A DNA stretch of 64,000 nt from Thraustochytrium sp. TN22 (lineage: Eukaryota > Sar > Bigyra > Thraustochytrida > Thraustochytriidae). The stretch is from contig JABLUY010000052.1 of NCBI GenBank assembly GCA_013306675.1, forward strand, positions 50,875 through 114,874. The letters are read 5' to 3'. Under the pieces are notes generated by a model, which saw only the letters and a list, made by a program, of their open reading frames with translations, did not search any database and had not been told where the DNA came from. Position 1 is the stretch's first letter; every line of letters begins with the position of its first letter. Shown in pieces: positions 57,793-64,000 of the stretch. The position numbers and the translations under genes were made by a program.

Positions 57793-58457
57793 GTAGTAGG
57801 TGGCTCCACGTTGAGCTGAGGACTTGGCCAACTCAGACCCTTTCGGTAATCAATCAAATGCCAAAGCGAGCGCGGCGTCGGGCGCGGGGGTCCAGGGGAT
57901 GGGGCTGAGCGCGCCCGCGCGGTCCTGCGCGGCGTCCTTGTGAGCTTGAGTTGGCGCGGCGCGATCCCGCCATGATGAGGGGGCCAAGCAGGGCAGCGCG
58001 CGGGCGGCCTCTCGTGCGTGAGCAGTAAGGCCAGGGGGGGCGTGCGGGGGAGGGGGGAGGCGTCAGGGGAGGCGAGCGAAGCCTTGCTGAGCTTTTCTTG
58101 GCCAAAGGTGCAGAGGGCGGGACCTTACTTGCGATTCTTGCTCAAGAAGGACCTGGAGGACGCCAACAAGGAGCGCCCAAGCGGGCTGGGCGCCCTACAA
58201 GGGACTGGAAGTTCAAGTTCTATGTTGGGAAAGCGTTCGTCTTGAGCTCAGGCTACTCTCCACGGCCTCCAGGGTCTACGAGCGGTTCCTGTTCGCTCGA
58301 GTCATCGTCACTATCGGCGTACGGCTTGTTCTGCCGCGCCGCGCGGCCCCTTCCTTGGCGACAAGGCCGCTCTTCACCTACCGAAGGGTCGATCTGCCTC
58401 TCTCGCTCGTCATCGCCATCCTCAGCATCCCAGCTCTCGTGGTCGTCATCGTCGTCC
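57793..58457. other. Transposon 3' noncoding segment
   Basis: 665 bp between the left inverted repeat and the end of the transposase-related frame. GC-rich, with GGGGAGG runs (~58036-58072) and one AAGTTCAAGTT. No gene seen. Confidence 0.5.
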
Positions 58458-59466
58458 TCATGGTTGGTGCACGGCGCCGACCTTCGCGGGGGTCATACCT
58501 TGGTCAAGCGCGTCCTCAAGCGTCACAGCATACTGCTCTGCCAGCCTCTGTCGCTTGCCAGCGCCTCCACGACGCCCCTGCTGGCCCCGCGCCGGTGCTC
58601 GCGCGGGCGCTTGTGCGGCGGTGCCGTCGCCACGTGCGAGTTCGCGCCTGAGGTTGTGGAACTTGTTGATGATGGTCTTGTCCTCGAGAAACTTGTGTGG
58701 CTTCGGACCATCGAGGGCTTTCCAGGCTGCCTCGTCAGCGCCCCATCGCGCCCGGAAGATGGCGAGGGCATCGCTGGCCTGGCTGGGCTCGGACATGTTG
58801 TGTGTTTTGATGGCATCCAGGATCGTTTCCTCGTAAAGAGGGTCCATGCCGCGGCCCGGGGGCGTGGTGAGCGGCTTACCCTGCTTCTGCAGCCGGAACA
58901 GCCGTGAGAGCTCTGTGTTGATCTCGGCCTCGCCCGGCAGCTCCATTTCGAGCGGGAACCTCTCCTCCAAGGCCTCAAGGATGACCGAGGCCGAGCGCTT
59001 GGCGCCCTTGTCCTTGACGCCCGCCTCGAAGGAGATACGAATGAAATCGAGAAATGGCGTCATGTTGGGCTTGGCGCCATATAGCTGGCCGTGCTTGGGC
59101 CTGCGAGCCCAGCCGCGCTCGTTGCGTCGTTCGTCCGTGCACTTCTCGTGCGCCTCGTCGTACTCTTGGCGGTTGTCGTTCATCATATCCCGCGCCGCGC
59201 CCTCGTGGCTCTCCGAGCGGAAAGTCACCTCGGCCTTGTGCAGCGCGTACTCGATCATCGACATCTTCTCCTCGTTGCGCACGACCTCGCTCACCTCATA
59301 GGTATCATGATCTGAGGTTTCCGCGTCCTCCGCGTCCACAGCATCGGCTTCAGTATTCTCCAGCCTGCCAAGGATATCCACGGTCTGCTCCTGCTCCGGG
59401 TCGTAGTCGCCTTCGTTGTCATTGTCCTCATCAGCGGCATCCTCGAGCAGTATCCTGCAGGTTGAG
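58458..59466 (-). CDS. C-terminal continuation of the transposase in a second frame
   Basis: Where the main transposase frame stops (59431), a shifted frame runs on for ~335 codons, beginning ILLEDAADEDNDNEG and ending AVTLEDALDQGMTPAKVGAVHQP. It is acidic at first, then protein-like: PNMTPFLDFIRISFEAGVKDKGAKRSASVILEALEERFP, followed by EINTELSRLFRLQKQGK, a layout that resembles C-terminal segments of related mobile-element proteins as I recall them. It could be the last exon of the same gene: a donor GTCAAC in the context TTTCAAG|GTCAAC (~59605) and acceptor CTGCAG (~59460) would restore phase, though the donor is weak. Otherwise it reflects a frameshift in a decaying copy, or a separate gene. 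Confidence 0.55.
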
Positions 59467-62073
59467 AGCGACTGAGAGCTCCTGCGCAAGCGAACGCGCC
59501 GCTCGGCTGGGGCTGCGCCGTCCCTTTCGCTTGCGTCGCTCGTAGGCTTGCTTGCGCCGCCTGAGATTTGCAAGTGGACCAAGGCTCGTTGACCTTGAAA
59601 CACGGCCACCAAACATGGTGGCTGGTCCACTCGCGCTCGCCTCGCTCCCCGCTCCGTTGTCCTCTTCTTCCTCATCGTCGTCGCCTTCACCGTCGCTTGC
59701 TGCGGCCGCCTCGTCATCATCACCGCTGCTCTTGAGCTCGAAGCTGCTGTTGCTCATGTTGCTCACGAAGATGCTGGGCTGGCCGATCCCCGAGTATGTG
59801 CGCGCTTCGATGGTCACCTCAAGCTTGTAGGCCACCGTAGCGTTGCCGGACGTGGGGATACTCGCATCTCGAGTCGTGTCGAAGACGAAGACGGCGTCGT
59901 TGTAGCGCTTGTACTGCTTCATCGACTCGAAGAAGGACGCGCGAGCGTCCTTGAGGGCCTCGAGCTTTTCTAGGTCCACGTCCACCAGCTGAGCAAAGGA
60001 GTTCGTCATACCACCATTTCTGATGAGGGCTTCGTACACCTCAGCTTCCGTCTCGGCGTTGACCTCCTCGACCAAGGAGGCATCAATGTGTTGGGTCGAT
60101 CGCGCGAAAGCTGCGTCGAGCATGCCTTTGCCATCCTGGGTCTCCGTCCGGATGTAGCGCGAGATCTTGATGCCCGTACGCTTGCTGATGTAGGGGATGG
60201 CGGCGATGAGCAGTCGGGCGTGGTAGCACGCAGCGTTGTCGCTCTGCAGCGTGATGGCCTCGAGGGACGGGATGTCTTGTGCAAGCTGCATGACGAAGAC
60301 CTCAAGCAGAGCTGCGACGAGGCCGGCGCCCTGCTTTGACGTGCCGCGGACGATCTGGTCGCAGTAGGCTGTCTGCCTGTCCACCTGCTGTGTCTCTTCG
60401 TTCCAGGTGTACCAGGTGACGAGGAAGCCATGCCAGCTGATGCCGCGCTTGCCAAACCACTTGCGCGTCTGGCCGCGGTAGGCCTTCGACAAGAACTTCA
60501 TCTTAAAGTCCGCAATGACGTGCGCCTCCTTTGGCTCCTTGTTCTTGTCCGCAGCCACACGCTGGCGCATCGCATCGTGCAGCTGCTGGATAGCCCGCTG
60601 CTGGTTCACGACGCGAACCTTGTGACCCATGTAGAGCCGCGCCTTTTGATGCATGCTGTCAATCTGCTTTGGAACCTTCTCCGCGGTGACCGTGCCCTCT
60701 GCCAGTGCCTTCTGGTACTTCTCCGACGAGCAAACCTGACGCTTGAGCTCTTGGAAAAAGTACGGCACAATCTTGCACGCCTTGCATGTGGCGCTGCACC
60801 GCGCTACGCCGGGCTCGGCAGCGAGGCCGTACTCGACGCCGTGGGTGTGTTCTTCGTCGTCCTGCGCGACGTGGGAGCCGTACTGGTTCTTGAGGAAGTT
60901 CGTCACGAGCAGTGCGAGCTTCTGGAGCCTCCTCTTGTCGTCGCCGACAAGGAAGGCACAGATGACGCGATCTACCCGGCGAAAGTTGTCATAGACGAGC
61001 TCGCCAGCGACGTAGTCAACCGCAGAGAGGACCATATTTTCGCCCCGTGTGAGCTTTTTCATGAGCTCGAACATCGAGTATCGCGAGATCCTGTCCTTCG
61101 CCGCCGGGTACGCGTGCTCGTACTTCTTGTAGAGGTTCGTGCGAGTGATCTTGCGCACGAAGTTGGGCAGGTCGATCAGCACACCATCCCTCACGGCAAC
61201 TTTGCGACGGCCCCACGAGAGCACGCCAACGTGGTCGTCGCGGAGAATGAAGGCCACCGCCTTCTCAACGACGGATGGGTCGTAATTGCGGCGCGTAAAC
61301 TTCGTTGGCAGGAGTTGACCGCCGCCCAGGATGGTGGCAAAGTCGAGACGTGCTTTCGCAAACGTTTCCCACCGGTACTTGAGCCTGCCGAACTCGGAGC
61401 CGAAGTCGTGGATCTCCTCACGCGTGTACGTCTTGCAGAGCACGGCGCGGAAGAGGCGTGTCACCGGGCTCCTGTCCGTGTGCCCCATGATCACCTCGAT
61501 GATGTTTTGCCGCAGGCACTCGTCCTTCTCCGGTGTGCGCATGGGAGCGAGCTTCTCTAGAGCCTTCTGCTCGAGCAGCTCAGGCGCCGCAGGGTAGAGG
61601 ATCTCCGCCATCCTCTGGAACCCCCTCAGCATGGCGCGCACCAGCTCGGCCCAGTGCTGTTCGCCCAACTCGTCCTCAGGAGCCGAGTTGGTCCGGGCGA
61701 GCTCGGCGCCTACCTTGGCGAGCGCATTCTTAGACCATCCGAAGACTGCGTACAAGACGCGGGCGGAGGCATGCCTGGACCTCTCCGCCAGGCAACCGTC
61801 CACGGCTGACTCGTTGATGATGAGATCACTGTCATCTTGAGGCATCTTGCGTTGCTGCACGAGCTTGCGCGCGGCCTCAACACCCGCCGCGCGCGCCTTG
61901 GGCTGCCCGGCGGTCTCCACAGCGCGCGTAGCGCACTTGCAAGCGCAGTTCAGGCACTTGCTGCACTTGCTGCAACGCTTCTTCTTGCACGTGCACGTCA
62001 GCGCGGGCAGATTCTTGCAGCATGGGCAGCAGCCACACGCCTGACACGCATCTACGTCGCAGCTGCACGCCAT
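59431..62073 (-). CDS. Putative DDE-type transposase with N-terminal cysteine cluster
   Basis: 880 aa in the main frame. It opens with a dense Cys cluster (MACSCDVDACQACGCCPCC, then CTCKKKRCSKCSKCLNCACKC), likely zinc-binding and reminiscent of Cys clusters linked to KDZ-type transposases. A long helical middle follows. The catalytic core appears RNase-H-like: HVIADFKMKFL (Asp522), then YGKRG-like RKWFGKRGISWHG, then ITLQSDNAACYHARLLIAAIP (Asp612), then RTETQDGKGMLDAAFARS (Glu644, Asp647, Asp653 as third-acid candidates). The C-terminus is acidic then basic (RRRKQAYERRKRKGRR). Presence inside perfect inverted repeats supports a transposase. The superfamily assignment is tentative. The open frame over 880 codons suggests recent activity. 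Confidence 0.78.
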   Translation of the reverse strand: MACSCDVDACQACGCCPCCKNLPALTCTCKKKRCSKCSKCLNCACKCATRAVETAGQPKARAAGVEAARKLVQQRKMPQDDSDLIINESAVDGCLAERSRHASARVLYAVFGWSKNALAKVGAELARTNSAPEDELGEQHWAELVRAMLRGFQRMAEILYPAAPELLEQKALEKLAPMRTPEKDECLRQNIIEVIMGHTDRSPVTRLFRAVLCKTYTREEIHDFGSEFGRLKYRWETFAKARLDFATILGGGQLLPTKFTRRNYDPSVVEKAVAFILRDDHVGVLSWGRRKVAVRDGVLIDLPNFVRKITRTNLYKKYEHAYPAAKDRISRYSMFELMKKLTRGENMVLSAVDYVAGELVYDNFRRVDRVICAFLVGDDKRRLQKLALLVTNFLKNQYGSHVAQDDEEHTHGVEYGLAAEPGVARCSATCKACKIVPYFFQELKRQVCSSEKYQKALAEGTVTAEKVPKQIDSMHQKARLYMGHKVRVVNQQRAIQQLHDAMRQRVAADKNKEPKEAHVIADFKMKFLSKAYRGQTRKWFGKRGISWHGFLVTWYTWNEETQQVDRQTAYCDQIVRGTSKQGAGLVAALLEVFVMQLAQDIPSLEAITLQSDNAACYHARLLIAAIPYISKRTGIKISRYIRTETQDGKGMLDAAFARSTQHIDASLVEEVNAETEAEVYEALIRNGGMTNSFAQLVDVDLEKLEALKDARASFFESMKQYKRYNDAVFVFDTTRDASIPTSGNATVAYKLEVTIEARTYSGIGQPSIFVSNMSNSSFELKSSGDDDEAAAASDGEGDDDEEEEDNGAGSEASASGPATMFGGRVSRSTSLGPLANLRRRKQAYERRKRKGRRSPSRAARSLAQELSVALNLQDTARGCR

Positions 62074-62461
62074 ACTCGTCCTCGGAGTGCTGCAAGGAGC
62101 CCACCTCTGCGTGGTCGTTAGGCTGGATGGGACCCAAGACCACGTAGCGGCTCAAACCTTTTCTGACTGCCCTACACGCCTGCCAGAGGCCCAAAGCACT
62201 GCCCAGGGCCCGCCCAGGGCCCGTCAGAGCTCGCCCGCGCCTGCAATCGCGCGCGCGCGGCCGCGCACGAGCTTGCCCCGCCTTCGCCGGGCACGCCCAG
62301 AGCGGGTTTGCTCTGTTGCTCGCTTGCTTTTCATCCGACAGCACCAAGACCTCGGCAATCGCCGTATCTCGCCGTTGGGCCAACGACGCCAACCGAAAAA
62401 ACCGCTTCCGAAAAATCCTTCATGGTGCTGACTCCAAAAGGTCTACACAAACGCCTCCTTT
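62074..62461. other. Transposon 5' segment upstream of the transposase
   Basis: 388 bp between the transposase ATG (minus strand) and the right inverted repeat; it should hold the element's promoter. Contains GGGCCCGCCCAGGGCCCG-type short repeats near 62200. No gene seen. Confidence 0.5.
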
Positions 62462-62484
62462 GAATACCACTGACTCGGTGTTAA
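62462..62484 (-). repeat. Right terminal inverted repeat of DNA transposon (with flanking TTAA)
   Basis: Exact inverted copy of 57770-57792; ends with TTAA at 62481-62484. Confidence 0.92.
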
Positions 62485-62889
62485 AATCCAACGAGAACGC
62501 GTTACTTTTTGTTTTGATGAAACGAAGGTCTACAAGGTACAATCAGCCAATGATTGGAAGCAATGCTTTGCCAAGATTGACCAAATATTCAATACTGATG
62601 TTCCATTCATTCTCTTGTTCTACCGGGGTTCTATCGTCCCACATCCACCGTTCTTTTGTGGGTGGGTCACCCCCCTCCGCTCAATTTACGGCTTGTTTGG
62701 CGCGAGTACCGCTGCTGTGCGAATTATACGAGAACTATACCTGAGTCAAATCAGACTCGAATGCGACGGCCAGTCACGCCGGAGACTGGCACTGGCAGTG
62801 CCAGTGGCCGGGTGACTCCAGGCAGGTATTGAAATGCTTCGAGAGACGCAAACCTGCAACCGTGCAGCCTGCACGACAACATCGCTGAG
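62485..62889. other. AT-richer spacer before synthetase copy 2, with a possible coding relic
   Basis: 405 bp. The first ~200 bp is clearly less GC-rich than its surroundings. It reads open on the plus strand as a protein-like string (VTFCFDETKVYKVQSANDW, then FAKIDQIFNTDVPFILLFYRG, ~62503-62640), but it has no clear start, end or family. From ~62685 the sequence is a diverged copy of the 5' flank of synthetase copy 1. The palindrome CACTGGCAGTGCCAGTG lies at 62790-62806. Confidence 0.5.
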
Positions 62890-64000
62890 ATGACCGCGAC
62901 GAGCTTGAGCGCGAACGCCGTGCGACTGTCAGAAGAGCAGCCAGAGAGCAAGCTGTTCGTCTGGCTTGATGAAAAGGGCAAGGAAGCCGCCACGCTGACG
63001 CGCCGCGAGCTCGTCACCAAGGCGCTCGCCGTCGCGCACGCCATGGAGCACGCTTGGGGTGTCCGTCGCGAGGAACTCGTACTGCTCGTCTTCTTGCCAG
63101 GCATCGACTTCATCGTGGCCATGCTCGCATGCTTGCTCGGCGGCTTCGTCGCAGTACCCATCTACCCGCCGGACCCAGGCAACTCCCAGCCAGGGCTGGC
63201 CAAGCTATCCAAGGCCGTGGAACTGACGCAGCTCACCCACGTGCTCTCGCACACCAGCTTTTTGCGCGCACGGCGGCTCCTGATCGGCGCAAGCAAGTTC
63301 CCTGCTGGCCTCAAATGGCACGATGTCTGCAAGACCAGGCCGCCCCGCGAAGTGAGCATGCCGCAGCCGACAGCGCCCTCGGCCTTGGCCTTCGTGCAGT
63401 TCTCGAGCGGTAGCACAGGCGACCCCAAGGGCGTCTGCGTCACACACGCGAACCTCAACGCCAACCTCGAGAGCATCCGCAGGTCACTCTCCTGGACTGA
63501 GGCCACAGTAGGAGTCGCCTGGGTGCCCTTTTACCACGACATGGGGCTCATCGGCTGCATCCTCAGCACTATGTATGCCGGTGGGCTCAGTGTACTCATG
63601 TCGCCCGTGGCCTTCTTGCGCCGCCCTTCGCTTTGGCTCCAGGCTATCTCCGATTATCGCGCTGCCCACACCACGGCGCCCAACTTCGCCTACGAGCTTG
63701 CGGCACGCAAGACCCCAGACAGCGTGCGCGCCAAGCTCGATCTCAGCTGCTGCACGCGCTGGCTCAACGGAGCCGAGCTTATTCGCGCGGAGACCATCGC
63801 GAACTTCGTGGAGGCCTTCAAGGTGCAGGGAGTGCGCCAAGGCGCCATGCTCCCGCTCTACGGCATTGCCGAGAACGTGCTGCTCGTCACGCAGCAGCGA
63901 GCCCCACTGGCAAAGCCTATCACCGTGCGACTGCGGGTCGCCTATGGACGCGAGGCCGGCTCGGCGATTGAGCTCGCGGCAGGATGTGACGAGGACGCCC
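62890..64000 (+). CDS. NRPS-like synthetase copy 2 (3' partial, cut by window end)
   Basis: The first 370 residues of a second copy of the 1393-aa synthetase; the frame is still open at the window edge. It is almost identical to 53462-54572. I find about ten base differences by eye, mostly silent. The amino-acid changes seen are PDPGSPQPG to PDPGNSQPG and REMSM to REVSM. The ATP-binding signature FSSGSTGDPKGVCVTH is intact, so there is no sign of decay in the visible part. Whether the carrier and membrane regions are present downstream cannot be seen. Confidence 0.93.
   Translation, partial: MTATSLSANAVRLSEEQPESKLFVWLDEKGKEAATLTRRELVTKALAVAHAMEHAWGVRREELVLLVFLPGIDFIVAMLACLLGGFVAVPIYPPDPGNSQPGLAKLSKAVELTQLTHVLSHTSFLRARRLLIGASKFPAGLKWHDVCKTRPPREVSMPQPTAPSALAFVQFSSGSTGDPKGVCVTHANLNANLESIRRSLSWTEATVGVAWVPFYHDMGLIGCILSTMYAGGLSVLMSPVAFLRRPSLWLQAISDYRAAHTTAPNFAYELAARKTPDSVRAKLDLSCCTRWLNGAELIRAETIANFVEAFKVQGVRQGAMLPLYGIAENVLLVTQQRAPLAKPITVRLRVAYGREAGSAIELAAGCDEDA

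Larger units (their letters stand above)
57774..62480. mobile_element. 4.7-kb cut-and-paste DNA transposon with TTAA flanks
   Basis: Bounded by perfect 19-bp inverted repeats (23 bp counting the palindromic TTAA). TTAA directly flanks both ends, which fits a TTAA target-site duplication. It encodes a minus-strand transposase-like protein (62073-59431) and a continuation of that protein in another frame (59466-58458). It lies ~130 bp after the stop of synthetase copy 1 and ~410 bp before the ATG of copy 2, so it inserted between the duplicated genes without breaking either. Superfamily is unresolved: TTAA targets are typical of piggyBac and Kolobok, but the protein does not show their motifs as I know them. 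Confidence 0.88.

Noticed and set aside
57770-62484. Assignment of the transposon to piggyBac or Kolobok from TTAA alone
   Set aside because: The transposase lacks the motifs I know for either; TTAA is palindromic and could in part belong to the inverted repeat.
62485-62690. Real exon of a host gene just right of the transposon
   Set aside because: Protein-like string but no splice sites, start or family that I can support; kept only as a possible relic.

Overview
The window is nuclear DNA of a GC-rich, gene-dense unicellular eukaryote. Most genes are single open frames. The introns I can place are few and short (61, 73, 74 and 124 bp, all GT-AG). The gene set (UPF2, ORMDL, SNAPC3, Tctex-type dynein light chain, MyTH4-FERM myosin, PPWD1-type cyclophilin, ESF2/ABT1) is plainly eukaryotic. 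The PT-rich 'PTxxPT' ectodomain repeats and the large FN3/Cys-rich multi-pass protein suggest a stramenopile-like protist. That placement is inference and the sequence alone does not prove it.

Layout. 1-10.6 kb holds the end of a multi-pass membrane protein, an ESF2/ABT1 ribosome-biogenesis factor, pyruvate kinase, a secreted class-3 lipase, and a WD40-cyclophilin that shares a short divergent promoter with the lipase. 11-23.3 kb holds three tandem minus-strand paralogues of a class V aminotransferase with cysteine-desulfurase-like residues. Two begin MGCTQS, a dual-acylation signal. The third lacks that anchor and is fused to a TtcA-type tRNA thiolase. 24-32 kb holds a site-2-type M50 protease with a mitochondrial-like presequence, an FHA protein, a PT-repeat/TM/SH3 receptor-like protein and a duplicated GH114-like ectoprotein. 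33-44.4 kb holds a Tctex light chain, SNAPC3, ORMDL, UPF2, a zinc-knuckle protein and a macro-domain protein ending in a PIP-box-like motif. 45.7-52.4 kb holds a MyTH4-FERM myosin and an epoxide hydrolase.

53-64 kb is the most dynamic part. A 1393-aa acyl/amino-acyl-AMP ligase, carrier and multi-pass hexapeptide-repeat synthetase (resembling the architecture of poly-epsilon-lysine synthetase) is followed by a second copy that is almost identical over the visible 1.1 kb and runs off the window. Between them lies a 4.7-kb DNA transposon with perfect terminal inverted repeats abutting TTAA on both sides. It carries a Cys-cluster DDE-like transposase whose C-terminal part continues in another frame.

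How genes may work together. The aminotransferase array suggests a sulfur-transfer system in which one paralogue delivers persulfide sulfur in cis to a tRNA-modifying domain and two membrane-anchored paralogues have been redeployed. Other neighbours are housekeeping genes with no obvious shared pathway. Intergenic DNA is rich in short-period repeats (GCTC, CTAG, GGCAC) and in recurring short motifs (TGCCAGTG/CACTGGCA, AACTTGAA). No convincing tRNA, rRNA, CRISPR or organellar sequence was seen.
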